The notes below the pieces were generated by a model, which was not told where the DNA came from, ran no database searches, and saw nothing but the letters and a program-made list of their open reading frames with translations. This document shows positions 42,608 to 53,400 of a stretch of 64,000 bases of DNA, in pieces. Within the stretch, counting starts at the first letter, position 1. Each line of letters opens with the position of its first letter. This stretch comes from Butyrivibrio proteoclasticus B316 (GTDB lineage: Bacteria > Bacillota > Clostridia > Lachnospirales > Lachnospiraceae). The stretch spans positions 340,441-404,440 of the forward strand of contig NC_014387.1 of assembly GCF_000145035.1 (NCBI RefSeq), given 5' to 3'. The translations under genes were made by a program, and so were the position numbers.

Positions 42608-43590
42608 TACTGCAAATCCTCACTTTCTTTTTTTGCAATTTTCTTTAATTTACGAATATCCGGACCTGTTAGTTTGAGAAGTTTATAATTGCTCACAATT
42701 CTCGAAACAATACGATCCGAGTAGATAGCCTGCAAGTCTTCAAGAGAAAGGTTTGTGGTTATGATAGTTGATTTCTTCCTGATATCACGTTCATTGATAC
42801 AGGAGAAAAACTCCGATAGCACAAAACTGTTGACGCGTTCCGTTCCAAGGTCATCGATGATAAGAAGTTCACAATTGTACAAATCCTCGTAGATGTCGTG
42901 AAGTTCCTGTTTGGCCTTGTAGTCAAAGGCATATTCTGAAAGCATTGTGAATAGCCCCAGGGAACTAAAATATATGACTGAATGCCCTTTCTTAAGTAAT
43001 TCATTGGCAACGCAAATCGATAAGAATGATTTGCCAGTACCAACTGTACCATAAAAGAATAAATTTTGGTAGTCAGAGTTGAAATTCTTAACAAAATCTT
43101 CACTAGTACGAACGGCACCCTGAAATCTTTTAAGGTCCTCGCCAGTGTAATACTTATCGGTGAGAAGCTTAAAATTAGCGGATTTTGTCATTATCTTAAG
43201 GTTGGATTTATCGTAAAGAGCTTCAATGATCTTCTGTTTGAAGCAGTGACATTTTTCATTTCCTATATAACCGGTATCCTGGCAGTCCTGGCATGTATAG
43301 CCCATATCAAGATAATCAGAAGAGAAACCTGCCTCGGTTAAAAGAGTGAGCTTCTGTCTGGAAAGTTCTGCAATTTCTTTTTTAAGAGCAGATCTGTCGA
43401 GACGTTCGCCAGAGAGAAGTCTTTTGCCAAAGTTAACACTTGTGGTAGCTATGGCGTCTTCAAGTTCCTTGTAACCTGGAACGTTGTCATAAACATAGCG
43501 CTGTCTGTCCTCAAGCTCCTGCCTGTGGAGAGAGCGCCTTTCTTCATATTCATGCATTATAGCGTCATACTGAGCGTTGGTTAATGCCAT
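42607..43590 (-). CDS. Helicase loader, DnaC/DnaI-type ATPase
   Basis: 327 residues after AAGGAGAC. An N-terminal helical domain ends in a zinc-binding cluster (Cys100, Cys103, Cys114, Cys116). The AAA+ part has Walker A GTVGTGKS (181-188), Walker B LLIIDDLGTE (242-251) and sensor-type TIITTNLSLEDL. This is the architecture of DnaI, which places the replicative helicase onto DNA. It follows the DnaD-like gene and is coupled to prs. Its helicase partner DnaB is encoded at 17.4 kb. Confidence 0.92.
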   Translation of the reverse strand: MALTNAQYDAIMHEYEERRSLHRQELEDRQRYVYDNVPGYKELEDAIATTSVNFGKRLLSGERLDRSALKKEIAELSRQKLTLLTEAGFSSDYLDMGYTCQDCQDTGYIGNEKCHCFKQKIIEALYDKSNLKIMTKSANFKLLTDKYYTGEDLKRFQGAVRTSEDFVKNFNSDYQNLFFYGTVGTGKSFLSICVANELLKKGHSVIYFSSLGLFTMLSEYAFDYKAKQELHDIYEDLYNCELLIIDDLGTERVNSFVLSEFFSCINERDIRKKSTIITTNLSLEDLQAIYSDRIVSRIVSNYKLLKLTGPDIRKLKKIAKKESEDLQ

Positions 43591-43758
43591 GATGTCTCCT
43601 TAATAGTAATGTTGCGGATTCTGTGGTGTGTCATTGCACAATATAGCCCCGTACGTGTTCAGGGGAAGGGCATGACTGCCGCCACCAGAACAAAGTACAG
43701 GGCTGGGCTCTTGTGATGCTCATATCTGATTCCCAGGCAGACATGAGAGAAACGTATA

Positions 43759-44868
43759 TCAGTTGTCCAGAAGTTTCGACTCGAGTTCAGCAAAATTATA
43801 TGTATTCTGCTGGAACTGATTGAAATGATTCTGGGAACCGTTAGGACGAATATATGATTCGTCTAAGCGGGCCTTAACATCGATGGATGAAACGGAAGCC
43901 TTAGCCTTCTTCTTGCGAAGGTCAGCGGTATGCGCATCGTCTAACCTGGCAATATCCTCCCTTGATGTTACCTTGCTCTTATGCCAGGAACGAAGAATGC
44001 TGTCGCAATACTTCAAGCGATTCTTCTGTGTGGCCATGACAGTGCGTTCGCAGGCTTCCATAATGATATCCATCGAAAATTCTAGCTCCCCACGCCACGA
44101 ACTGATAACGGAGCCTTCCGTTACAGTTGGTGAATTTTCCATACCCAGGGCCTTCATTACTGAAATAATGTCCCCATCATGCTTATAGCTTTCCGCGCGA
44201 GCCTGTCTTGGCGTTTTGATGCCTTCCTGATTCCAGCTAATGGCAACCTTTTCCATGTATCTGAAATCAGATTTATGATTATCGACGCAGTACTGCATCA
44301 GATAGTCCAAAAGTTCATCGCTAAACTTAAGTTCATCATGAATATAATAAATTGTAGACATCTCAGAAGGATTAAGTGGTCTGCCGTAATACTGCTCAGC
44401 AATGAACATGATTCCGCTGCCGGAAGTCTCTTTGAAATCTCGAAGCTGAGCTGCTGTATAATGTGGCTTCTCATATACAGGTTCAGAAACCTCTGCTACA
44501 GGAGCTTTCTGAATAGGAGGAAGGGCGTGGATAACACTGTCTTCCTTTCTCCTGCCATAACCCTTGTGAGTAACTATTTCTTCCATATGAATACTGGTAA
44601 GGTTCTGATCTGCATCGTAAACAAGACTGATGAGACCTTTTTTCTCCCAGTATTTGAGAGCACGTATAACGTCCTTCTCAGTGTGGTTGAATTTATCAGC
44701 AAGATCTGGAACACTTGTTGGTAAATTCGATGCCATCATACGCAGTAGAAACAAGTAAACTTTGAGCTGCGCATCATTTGCATCCTGCATGTATTCGTCA
44801 ATGAAAATATTGGAAACATTGGTAGAATCCTCCCCCATACTATGACTTATTGTTACCTTCCCCATCAT
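43759..44868 (-). CDS. DnaD-like replication initiation protein
   Basis: 369 residues. The first ATG of a double ATG at 44868 is chosen, with GAGGTG eight bases before; an in-frame GTG lies inside that site. The N-terminal winged helix reads FNHTEKDVIRALKYWEKKGLISLVYD. A DnaD/DnaB_2 domain is present around 200-270: RDFKETSGSGIMFIAEQYYG, MSTIYYIHDELKFSDELLDYLMQY and YMEKVAISW. The C-terminus is Lys-rich and likely disordered. DnaD acts with DnaB/DnaI to remodel DNA at the origin and to load the helicase, which fits the next gene. The 168 bases to dnaC show no feature. Confidence 0.9.
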   Translation of the reverse strand: MMGKVTISHSMGEDSTNVSNIFIDEYMQDANDAQLKVYLFLLRMMASNLPTSVPDLADKFNHTEKDVIRALKYWEKKGLISLVYDADQNLTSIHMEEIVTHKGYGRRKEDSVIHALPPIQKAPVAEVSEPVYEKPHYTAAQLRDFKETSGSGIMFIAEQYYGRPLNPSEMSTIYYIHDELKFSDELLDYLMQYCVDNHKSDFRYMEKVAISWNQEGIKTPRQARAESYKHDGDIISVMKALGMENSPTVTEGSVISSWRGELEFSMDIIMEACERTVMATQKNRLKYCDSILRSWHKSKVTSREDIARLDDAHTADLRKKKAKASVSSIDVKARLDESYIRPNGSQNHFNQFQQNTYNFAELESKLLDN

Positions 44869-45055
44869 ATATCTGATCACCTCTTAAATAAATTTAGGTG
44901 TTCTGAGGTCATATTACTGTCCGATCCGACGTCAGACGTAAATCAAGCTTTTTTCACTCGCACTCCCTTGAACAATTGAAATTATAGCATGACCATTTTT
45001 TAAATGATATTGGAAAAAGTGACGAAGAAATTCAGTACCCATGCGCGGTTTCCAA

Positions 45056-45095
45056 TTGTGGACACTTCTGTGGATAATGTGGATAACGTGGATTA
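45056..45095 (+). promoter_or_regulatory. Cluster of tandem DnaA boxes
   Basis: Three 9-mers abut exactly: TGTGGATAA (45069-45077), TGTGGATAA (45078-45086) and CGTGGATTA (45087-45095). The first two equal the perfect DnaA box TTATCCACA on the other strand. A weaker box, TGTGGACAC, starts at 45057. The cluster is in the 363-base gap between dnaD and murC. Confidence 0.75.
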
Positions 45096-45109
45096 TTTAA
45101 TAAAAAAAT

Positions 45110-45176
45110 TATAAAAAACAGCCTAATCATCTACCCTTACCCATTTTAAAAAGTAAGTGGAAAATGTTAGGCTGTT
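45110..45176 (-). terminator. Probable terminator of murC
   Basis: AACAGCCTAA (45117-45126) pairs with TTAGGCTGTT (45167-45176), with an inner CTTAC/GTAAG pair. On the minus strand it is followed by TTTTTTATAATTTTTTT. Confidence 0.75.
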
Positions 45177-45229
45177 ATCCACCGAAATCGTTTAATATTT
45201 TGACCTATTAATGGTGGAAATGTGGATAA
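45175..45229. promoter_or_regulatory. Further DnaA boxes next to murC
   Basis: TTATCCACC (45175-45183, one mismatch, opposite orientation) and a perfect TGTGGATAA (45221-45229), just after the murC stop. Confidence 0.65.
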
Positions 45230-45231
45230 GT

Positions 45232-46626
45232 TTATTTTCCGAGGAGTTCATCCCCTATTTTCACAACATCACCGGCACCCATGGTTATCAACAAATCTCC
45301 CTTAGTGCAATTTTGCAAAAGAAATTTTTCTATTTCACCAAAGTTTTCAATTGTTGGAAAATAATTACATTCATGTCCATTTGCGACAATTTTATCTCGC
45401 AGAGTTCTGGAACTAATTCCAAGAGTATCTGTTTCTCTGGCTGCGTATATGTCAGCTAGAACCACGTGATCTGCAAGAGAAAGAGCATCTGCAAACTCAT
45501 CAAGAAGTGCCTTGGTCCTGGTGTAGGTATGTGGCTGGAATACACACCAGATCTTATTATGTGGATAATTCTGGGCAGCTGTTAGTGTTGCCTTTATCTC
45601 TGTTGGATGATGAGCGTAGTCGTCAATGATCGTAACTCCGCCAATTTCTCCCTTGTACTCAAAACGTCTGCTTGTACCGCCAAAGGCAGAAAGAGCTGCT
45701 ACAATGTTATCCTTGGAAATACCAAAGAGATTAGCTACTGCTATAGAAGCAAGAGCGTTGTAAACATTGTGGATTCCGGGAACAGCAAGACTGATATCAA
45801 GAGTCTCTCCTCCGGGAAGATGAGCAGTAAATGAAGGATTACCCTGCTCGTTGTATGTTATGTCAGTTGGATAATAGTCAAAAGAGTCCCTGGAACCATA
45901 AGTAATGATCGTGCAAGGAAGTGAATCTGTGATCTCTTCTACATTATCAATATCGCCGTTGATGACAAGAGTACCGTCAGCCGGAAGGAGCTGGGCAAAC
46001 TTTCTAAAAGAATGTCTGATGTCATCAAGATCTTTGAAGAAATCAAGATGGTCAGCATCTATATTGGAAATGATACTGATCTTAGGGAAGAAGCTGAGGA
46101 AACTGTTAGTGTACTCACAGGCTTCTGTTACAAAATATTCTGACTGGCCAACTCTGATATTTCCACCTATATCTTTGAAAATACCACCGATTGAAAGTGT
46201 TGGGTCTGTGTCAGCTTCGAGAAGAATCTTGGATAACATGGAAGTTGTTGTAGTCTTGCCGTGAGTTCCGGCTACTGCTACCGGAAGCTTGTACTGCTTC
46301 ATGATCTGGCCAAGGAGCTGAGCTCTTGTGAGCATTGGAAGGTTTGCTTCCTTGGCAGCCATAAATTCAGGATTGTCAGGATGTACAGCCGCTGTATAAA
46401 CTACAACATCTATATCACCTGCATTTCGAATATTTTCAGCCTTCTGACCATAGAAGATTGTTACACCCTTTTTCTCAAGGGATCTTGTAAGATCAGACTC
46501 CTTATTGTCAGAGCCTGAAATCTTGAAGTTTTCTTCTATTAATATCTGAGCAAGTCCGCTCATGGATATTCCGCCAATACCCATGAAATACACATGAACA
46601 GGGGTCTTGAAATCTATTTGATACAT
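45232..46626 (-). CDS. murC: UDP-N-acetylmuramate--L-alanine ligase
   Basis: 464 residues. HVYFMGIGGISMSGLAQILI is the MurC N-terminal nucleotide motif; the ATP P-loop is AGTHGKTTTT (119-128); IIDDYAHHPTEI and VFQPHTYTRTK are family signatures. It adds L-alanine to UDP-MurNAc, the first step of the peptidoglycan stem peptide, in the cytoplasm. A CGAGG site precedes the ATG. It diverges from glgC, with 196 bases between the two translated starts. Confidence 0.97.
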   Translation of the reverse strand: MYQIDFKTPVHVYFMGIGGISMSGLAQILIEENFKISGSDNKESDLTRSLEKKGVTIFYGQKAENIRNAGDIDVVVYTAAVHPDNPEFMAAKEANLPMLTRAQLLGQIMKQYKLPVAVAGTHGKTTTTSMLSKILLEADTDPTLSIGGIFKDIGGNIRVGQSEYFVTEACEYTNSFLSFFPKISIISNIDADHLDFFKDLDDIRHSFRKFAQLLPADGTLVINGDIDNVEEITDSLPCTIITYGSRDSFDYYPTDITYNEQGNPSFTAHLPGGETLDISLAVPGIHNVYNALASIAVANLFGISKDNIVAALSAFGGTSRRFEYKGEIGGVTIIDDYAHHPTEIKATLTAAQNYPHNKIWCVFQPHTYTRTKALLDEFADALSLADHVVLADIYAARETDTLGISSRTLRDKIVANGHECNYFPTIENFGEIEKFLLQNCTKGDLLITMGAGDVVKIGDELLGK

Positions 46627-46770
46627 AAATGAACCTCGATTCTTCTTATAATTAATATCTCTTTAACGGATTATATTCTAGCACTTATAATGACATTGTC
46701 AAAAAAACAAATATTAAGTAAATATAAATTTAAAAAATCATTAATGTTGCCGCCACTTGTGCAAATCTTA

Positions 46771-46779
46771 TGATATACT
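46771..46779 (+). promoter_or_regulatory. Extended -10 promoter for glgC-glgD
   Basis: TGA then TATACT, 43 bases before the glgC ATG; no good -35. Confidence 0.45.
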
Positions 46780-46822
46780 TTTATGTAGGGAAATAAAGCG
46801 ATTTTTTGCAACGAGGTGGAAC

Positions 46823-48091
46823 ATGATAAAAAAGGAAATGATCGCAATGCTCTTGGCAGGGGGCCAGGGCAGCAGGTTAGGCGTGCTGACAGCCAAGATG
46901 GCTAAGCCAGCCGTATCATTTGGGGGAAAATATAGAATTATCGATTTCCCTCTTAGTAATTGTATTAATTCAGGAGTGGATACTGTAGGTGTCCTTACAC
47001 AGTACAGACCGCTTCGACTCAATTCTCACATTGGCATTGGTATTCCGTGGGATCTTGACCGTAACTTCGGTGGTGTAACAGTCTTACCGCCCTACGAGAA
47101 GAGCTCCAACAGTGAATGGTATACCGGTACAGCCAATGCTATTTACCAGAACTTAGAATATATGGAGAATTACAATCCTGATTATGTATTGATTCTCTCA
47201 GGAGATCATATTTATAAGATGGATTATGAGACAATGCTTGATTTCCACAAATCAAGTGGCGCTGATGCTACCATTGCTGTTATGCCGGTTCCGATGGAAG
47301 AGGCCAGCAGATTCGGTATTATGATCACTGATCAGAATAAGCGCATTATTGATTTCGAAGAAAAGCCGGAGCACCCACGTAGCAACCTTGCTTCTATGGG
47401 TATCTACATTTTCTCCTGGAAGGCACTCAAGGAAGCTCTCATCAAGAACAAGGATCAGGCAGGACTTGACTTTGGTAAGCATATCATTCCTTATTGCAAG
47501 GAACAGGGACAGGCTCTTTATGCTTATGAATTTGATGGCTATTGGAAGGATGTTGGAACACTCACATCATATTGGGAAGCTAACATGGAACTTATTGATA
47601 TCGTTCCTGAGTTTAACCTCTATGAGGAGTACTGGAAGATATATACAGCAAGCGATGTTCAGCCGCCGCAGTATCTTGGCCCTGAAAGTGCTATAGAACG
47701 CAGTATCGTAGGTGAAGGCTGCGAGATTTACGGTAAGGTTTACAATTCAGTAATCGGACCAGGTGTCAAGATTGGCAAGGATACAGTTGTCAGCCATTCC
47801 ATCATCATGAATGAGACAGAGATTGGCGAGGGCTGTAACATAGAAAAAGGCATCATAGCTGAGAAGGTTAAGATTGGTAACAATGTTACACTCGGAGCCT
47901 TCGAGGAAAAAGAGAACGAGACCAAGCCCGGTATTTATTGTGAAGGTCTCTGCACTATCGGTGAGAAGTCAGTTATTCCGGACAATGTTAAGGTTGGAAA
48001 GAATACAATGATTTCAGGTAAGACTGTTCCGGAGGATTACCATGATGGAATCCTTGACAGCGGCAGAACATTAGATAAGGCAGGTGATTGA
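46823..48091 (+). CDS. glgC: Glucose-1-phosphate adenylyltransferase, catalytic type
   Basis: 422 residues from the ATG at 46823, with ACGAGGTGG just upstream; in-frame sequence before it has no ribosome site. [23 protein letters not shown] is split here as [10 protein letters not shown] and KMAKPAV, the nucleotide-binding signature; [33 protein letters not shown] and FEEKP follow. The C-terminal part is a left-handed beta helix ([13 protein letters not shown] repeats). It makes ADP-glucose for glycogen synthesis. In Firmicutes the active enzyme is a complex with GlgD, encoded one base downstream. Confidence 0.96.
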   Translation: MIKKEMIAMLLAGGQGSRLGVLTAKMAKPAVSFGGKYRIIDFPLSNCINSGVDTVGVLTQYRPLRLNSHIGIGIPWDLDRNFGGVTVLPPYEKSSNSEWYTGTANAIYQNLEYMENYNPDYVLILSGDHIYKMDYETMLDFHKSSGADATIAVMPVPMEEASRFGIMITDQNKRIIDFEEKPEHPRSNLASMGIYIFSWKALKEALIKNKDQAGLDFGKHIIPYCKEQGQALYAYEFDGYWKDVGTLTSYWEANMELIDIVPEFNLYEEYWKIYTASDVQPPQYLGPESAIERSIVGEGCEIYGKVYNSVIGPGVKIGKDTVVSHSIIMNETEIGEGCNIEKGIIAEKVKIGNNVTLGAFEEKENETKPGIYCEGLCTIGEKSVIPDNVKVGKNTMISGKTVPEDYHDGILDSGRTLDKAGD

Positions 48092-48092
48092 C

Positions 48093-49211
48093 ATGAGGGC
48101 GATTGGCATTATTTTAGCAGGCGGTAGCAGTAGCAGAATGCAGGAGCTCTCCAAGCGCAGAGCGGTTTGTGCTATGCCGGTGGCAGGTTTTTACAGGAGT
48201 ATTGATTTTGCTCTTAGTAACATGACCAACTCACACATTCAGACAGTTGCCGTATTCACACAGTATAACGCAGGCAGTCTTAATACACATCTTAGCTCAT
48301 CCAAGTGGTGGGACTTTGGACGTAAACAGGGCGGTTTGTATGTATTTACTCCGGCAGTTAAGGCATCAGGAAATCTCTGGTACAGAGGAACAGCAGATGC
48401 AATAGCACAGAATCTTGAGTTTCTTAGAAGTTGTCACGAACCATACGTGATCATCACATCAGGTGACTGTGTATACAAGATGGATTACGCTAAACTGCTT
48501 GAGTACCATATTCAGAAGCAGTCAGATATCACAGTTGTTTGCAAGGATATGCCTGCAAGCATTGATACAGAGAGATTTGGAACTATCCGTATGAACGAGG
48601 AGAGCCGAATCGAGGAATTCGAAGAGAAACCGGTTGTATCAAGATCCAATACGATTTCCTGTGGTATCTATGTGATCAGACGTAGACAGCTCATCGAACT
48701 CATCGAGAGAGCTGAGGCAGAGGAGAGATACGATTTCGTTAGAGATATTCTTGTAAGATACAAGGATATGAAACGTATCTATGGCTACAAGATCAAGGAG
48801 TACTGGAACAATATCGCATCAGTTGAGGATTACTACAGAACCAACATGGACTTCCTCAAACCTGAAGTACGTAACTACTTCTTCCGCGATTATCCGGGAA
48901 TCTACACCAAGGTAGTAGACCTTCCACCTGCCAAATACAACGTAGGCGTTAACGTCAAGAACAGTTTGATCTCCAGTGGATGCATTATCAATGGTACTGT
49001 AGAAGACTCATTGATATTCAAGGGGGCGTTCATCGGAAATAACTGTTACATCAAAAACTCCATAATACTTAATGATGTGTATATCGGGGATAATTCACAC
49101 ATCGAGAATTGCATTGTTGAGAGCCACGGAACCATCCAGGCTAACTCTTATTATAAAGAGGATAACGGCATCAAAGTTGTCGTCGAGAACAATGAAAGAT
49201 ACGTACTGTAA
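48093..49211 (+). CDS. glgD: Glucose-1-phosphate adenylyltransferase, regulatory subunit GlgD
   Basis: 372 residues. The ATG at 48093, one base after the glgC stop, is preferred over an in-frame GTG at 48084. It parallels GlgC (IILAGGSSSRMQELSKRRAVCAMPV, shown in part: IILAGGSSSRM) but lacks the catalytic signature residues, as GlgD proteins do. SGDCVYKMDY and FEEKPVVSRSN are retained. GlgD raises the activity of GlgC. The beta-helix C-terminus (SLISSGCIINGTV) is present. Confidence 0.94.
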   Translation: MRAIGIILAGGSSSRMQELSKRRAVCAMPVAGFYRSIDFALSNMTNSHIQTVAVFTQYNAGSLNTHLSSSKWWDFGRKQGGLYVFTPAVKASGNLWYRGTADAIAQNLEFLRSCHEPYVIITSGDCVYKMDYAKLLEYHIQKQSDITVVCKDMPASIDTERFGTIRMNEESRIEEFEEKPVVSRSNTISCGIYVIRRRQLIELIERAEAEERYDFVRDILVRYKDMKRIYGYKIKEYWNNIASVEDYYRTNMDFLKPEVRNYFFRDYPGIYTKVVDLPPAKYNVGVNVKNSLISSGCIINGTVEDSLIFKGAFIGNNCYIKNSIILNDVYIGDNSHIENCIVESHGTIQANSYYKEDNGIKVVVENNERYVL

Positions 49212-49254
49212 CAATTGACAGCTTCAGTCTAACTAACCAAGAGGGGGTTACCAA

Positions 49255-49551
49255 ATGAAGATAACAGATGTTAGAGTAAGAAAAGTCACCAAGCAGGGCA
49301 AGATGCGTGCAGTAGTTTCAGTTACTTTTGATAATGAATTTGTAGTTCATGACATCAAAGTGATTGAGGGCGAGAGAGGTTTATTCATTGCAATGCCCAG
49401 CAAGAAGTCAACTGATGGAGAGTACAGAGATATTGCACATCCTATCAACTCCGATATGAGAAAGGTCCTTCAGGACACCATATTGGAAGCTTATGACAAG
49501 GCTGCTGATGAAGCTGCAGAGGGGGATTCTGCAGAGGCTACAGTAGAGTAA
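49255..49551 (+). CDS. spoVG: SpoVG family regulator
   Basis: 98 residues after [38 protein letters not shown] and LFIAMPSKK are the SpoVG signature; the [13 protein letters not shown] helix follows. SpoVG is a small RNA- or DNA-binding regulator found in many Firmicutes including non-sporulating ones. The C-terminus is acidic. It is monocistronic. Confidence 0.96.
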   Translation: MKITDVRVRKVTKQGKMRAVVSVTFDNEFVVHDIKVIEGERGLFIAMPSKKSTDGEYRDIAHPINSDMRKVLQDTILEAYDKAADEAAEGDSAEATVE

Positions 49552-49582
49552 GCGTATATAATTAAATAGTAAATAATAATTT

Positions 49583-49606
49583 GGGGGCTTAGATTTCTGA
49601 GCCCCC
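49583..49606 (+). terminator. Hairpin after spoVG
   Basis: GGGGGCT pairs with AGCCCCC around ten bases. The following sequence is TTATGTTATT rather than a clean T-run. Confidence 0.65.
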
Positions 49607-49725
49607 TTATGTTATTATATTGCAGAGCCGATTATATAATTACGCAGGGGGCATTATTATGCATCCGGCGCATATACGCATGCCCTTAAATGGGTAGATT
49701 TGGGGAGACGGGGAAGTTGGCAGAT

Positions 49726-50370
49726 ATGTTTGAATTTTTTAAAAAGATATTTGGATCAGGAAAAGAGAAAGAAGAGGAAACTGGTAAGATGTATATTATT
49801 GCGGGACTTGGTAACCCGGAAAAGAAATACTTTGGGACAAGACATAACGTGGGCTTTGCTACAATTGATGCCCTTTCAGATAAATATGGAATTGAGCTTA
49901 CAGAAACTAAATTCAAAGCTGCATTTGGCAAAGGAAGAATAGGAAATGACAGAGTCATTTTAGTTAAGCCCCTTACCTATATGAACCTGAGTGGTGAGGC
50001 TATTAGACCTATCTGCGATTACTTTAAGGTTGACTCCAAGGAAGAGCTCATAGTTATCTCTGATGATGTAGAACTTGATGTTGGAAATATCAGAGTTCGT
50101 CCTAAGGGAAGCGCCGGAGGACATAACGGGCTTAAGAGCATTATAGCTCAGCTTGGACACAGTGAGTTTAACAGAGTCCGTGTCGGAGTTGGCAAGAAGC
50201 CAAAGGAATGGGATATGGTAGACTGGGTTCTTGGTACCTTCCAGGGTGAGGATGCAGTTTCAATCAAGGAAGGAATTGACAGAGCAGTTGCTGCAGTTGA
50301 AGAGATCATGGCAGCCGGTGTTGATTCAGCGATGAATAAGTACAACACAATTAAGAAAAAAGAGTCATAA
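49726..50370 (+). CDS. pth: Peptidyl-tRNA hydrolase
   Basis: 214 residues from the ATG at 49726. The conserved domain begins with MYIIAGLGNP, whose Met codon at 49789 is an alternative start with AGAGGA upstream; a third ATG at 49690 has no site. The chosen start adds a short Phe/Lys/Glu-rich extension (MFEFFKKIFGSGKEKEEE). Catalytic features: Asn in GLGNP, RHNVGF (His), PLTYMNLSG, and DDVELDVG with GSAGGHNGLKSI. It frees tRNA from peptidyl-tRNA that drops off the ribosome. The next gene is mfd, as in many Firmicutes (pth-mfd). Confidence 0.93.
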   Translation: MFEFFKKIFGSGKEKEEETGKMYIIAGLGNPEKKYFGTRHNVGFATIDALSDKYGIELTETKFKAAFGKGRIGNDRVILVKPLTYMNLSGEAIRPICDYFKVDSKEELIVISDDVELDVGNIRVRPKGSAGGHNGLKSIIAQLGHSEFNRVRVGVGKKPKEWDMVDWVLGTFQGEDAVSIKEGIDRAVAAVEEIMAAGVDSAMNKYNTIKKKES

Positions 50371-50404
50371 GCTATCTGTTTGTCTTTTTATATGAGGAAA
50401 GAAT

Positions 50405-53400
50405 ATGCGAGCTATTCAAACTCCATTAACCGAACTGAGACAGTTTCAGGAAATAAATGAATATTTGGATAAACCCTTTGCCTGCGCTGAGGTTACAGGC
50501 TGCGTCGATTCGCAAAAGCTGCATTTTATAGACAGTATAGGAGCAGGCTTTAAGTACAGGATAATAGTAACCTACTCAGACCTGAGGGCAAAAGAGATAT
50601 ATGAGGATTACAAGTTTTATGACAGGAATGTCACAGTATATCCCGCCAAAGACCTTATCTTTTACCAGGCGGATGTCCACAGTAATGAGATAGTAAGACA
50701 GCGTATCCGCACCATGAGAAGGCTGTTGGAAGGAAGGCCTGTTACAGTAGTAACTACTTTTGCAGCGTTGATGGCCCCTCAGATCAGACCGGAGATTATC
50801 AGGGATAACATTCTGGAAATAGATAAGCACAAGCCTATCGATGAAATAGAGATAGCAAAACGTCTTACAACCATGGGGTATATCAGGAACTACCAGGTCG
50901 AGGGTCCGGGCGAATTCTCTGTTCGTGGTGATATTGTGGATGTCTTTGACCTGACGGAGGAGAATCCATTCCGTATTGAACTGTGGGGAGATGAGATACA
51001 GTCCATCAGAAGCTTTGACATTTTATCCCAGAGATCTCTTGAGAAGCTTGAATCTATCGAGATTTATCCTGCCTCTGAAATTATTCTGACTGAGCAGCTT
51101 TTGTCTGAAGGAATGGACAGGATCCAGGAGGATACAGATAAAAGAGTGGAGCTTCTTCGCTCTGAGTTTAAGACCAAGGAAGCTCATCAGCTCAAGACTC
51201 AGACCGAGGAACTGCGAGAGCAGCTCTTTGAACTTAAGTCCCTTGTAAATCTTGAGAGCTACATAAGATACTTTTACCCGGATACAGTTACAATGCAGGA
51301 AATGTTCCCCAAGGGAAAGAGCTGCATTTTCATAGATGAACCTCAGAGGGTTCAGGAGCATGCCTGGGCGGTAGAGACCGAGTTTAAAGAGAGTATGACC
51401 CACAGGGCGGAAAAAGGATATACGCTTCCGGGGCAGATGGATCTTCTTTATTCCATAGATAACTGTATTGCAAGAATGGGAAATGGAAGAAGAGTGCTGA
51501 TTTCAGCGCTTCAGATGCCAAAATCACAGAATCTTTTTGAACCTGAGAAGACCTGGGATATAAGGGCAAGGAGTATAGCCCCTTATAATAACAGCTTTGA
51601 GTCACTTGTTTCAGATCTTAAAAAGTATGTTAAAGAGGGCTACAGAGTCCTGATACTATCCGGTTCAAGAACAAGAGCTAAGAGAATCGTAGATGATTTA
51701 AGGGATAACCTTGTCACAGCCTTTTACAGTGAAGATCCTGGACGTGTCCTTAAGCCCGGAGAGATCATGACCTATTATGGGAGGATACTTAAGGGCTTTG
51801 AGTATCCTGAGATAAAGTTTGCGGTAATTGCAGAGAGTGATATTTTCACAGAGCATGTCAAGAAGCGCAAAAAGAAGAAAAAGAGCGAGTATCAGGGCGA
51901 GAAGATATCAAGCTTTTCAGACCTTAAGATTGGCGACTATGTGGTACATGAGGACCACGGCCTTGGAATTTACAGAGGCATAGAGAAGATTGAAACAGAC
52001 CATGTTGTAAGGGATTATATCAAGATTGAGTATGGAGATGGTGGAAATCTCTATGTTCTTGCAACAGGCCTTGGTGTTATACAGAAATATGCATCAGGCG
52101 GAGATGACAGCGAGACTACACATAAGCCCAAGCTTAATAAGCTTGGAAGCGTGGAGTGGAGCCACACTAAGAGTAAGGTCAAGGCAGCAGTTGAAGAGGT
52201 AGCTCAGGACCTTGTAGAGCTCTATGCAAAACGTCAGGAAGCCAAGGGACATCAGTTTAGTCCGGATACAGTCTGGCAGCAGGAATTTGAGGATGCATTT
52301 CCGTATCAGGAAACGGATGATCAGCTTACAGCCATAGAAGATACCAAACGTGACATGGAGTCTGGCATCATCATGGACCGACTGGTCTGCGGTGATGTTG
52401 GCTTTGGCAAAACCGAGATTGCCATAAGAGCAGCTTTTAAGGCAGTTCAGGATGGCAAGCAGGTTGCTGTTCTCGTCCCGACGACTATCCTTGCGCAGCA
52501 GCACTACAATACTTTTTCCGAGAGAATGAGGGACTTCCCGGTAAGAGTGGACCTCATGTCCAGATTCAGGACTGCAGCCGAGCAGAAGAAAACTATAGTA
52601 GACCTTAAAAAAGGTCTTGTAGATATTGTAATAGGAACGCACAGACTTTTATCCAAGGATGTTCAGTATAAGGATCTTGGACTTCTGATTGTAGATGAGG
52701 AGCAGCGTTTTGGCGTAACCCATAAAGAAAAACTCAAGACATTAAAAGAAAACATCGATGTACTGACGCTCTCCGCAACGCCTATTCCAAGAACACTTCA
52801 TATGTCACTTGTGGGTATCCGCGAAATGAGCGTTCTTGAGGAAGCTCCTAATGACAGAATGCCTATTCAGACTTATGTTATGGAGTATAATGACGAGCTC
52901 ATAAGAGAAGCTATAGCAAGAGAACTTGCCAGAAACGGCCAGGTTTACTATGTTTACAACAGAGTAAATACTATTGCTGATGTTGCCGCTCAGATACAGA
53001 AGCTTGTCCCTGAGGCTAACGTTGCTTTTGCCCACGGACAGATGAAAGAGTCAGAGCTTGAGCGTATCATGTACGATTTCATTGACGGAACTATTGATGT
53101 TCTGGTATCGACTACAATTATCGAGACTGGACTTGATATTCCTAATGTAAATACCATGATCATTCACGATTCCGACAAGATGGGATTATCACAGCTCTAT
53201 CAGCTCCGTGGCCGAGTTGGACGTTCCAACAGAACTGCTTATGCCTTCCTTATGTACAAGAAGGATAAGATGTTAAAAGAGGTAGCGGAAAAGAGATTAT
53301 CTGCTATCCGTGAATTCACAGACCTCGGCTCCGGCTTTAAGATTGCCATGAGAGACCTTGAGATCAGAGGTGCCGGAAGTCTTCTTGGAAGAAAACAGTC

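Noticed and set aside
44179..44724. 181-codon plus-strand open frame
   Set aside because: Antisense to the DnaD-like gene; no motif and no ribosome site.
45056..45229. Calling the DnaA-box cluster a replication origin
   Set aside because: There is no dnaA, dnaN or rpmH nearby and the A+T-rich run is largely a terminator tail; kept as a finding, not annotated as an origin.
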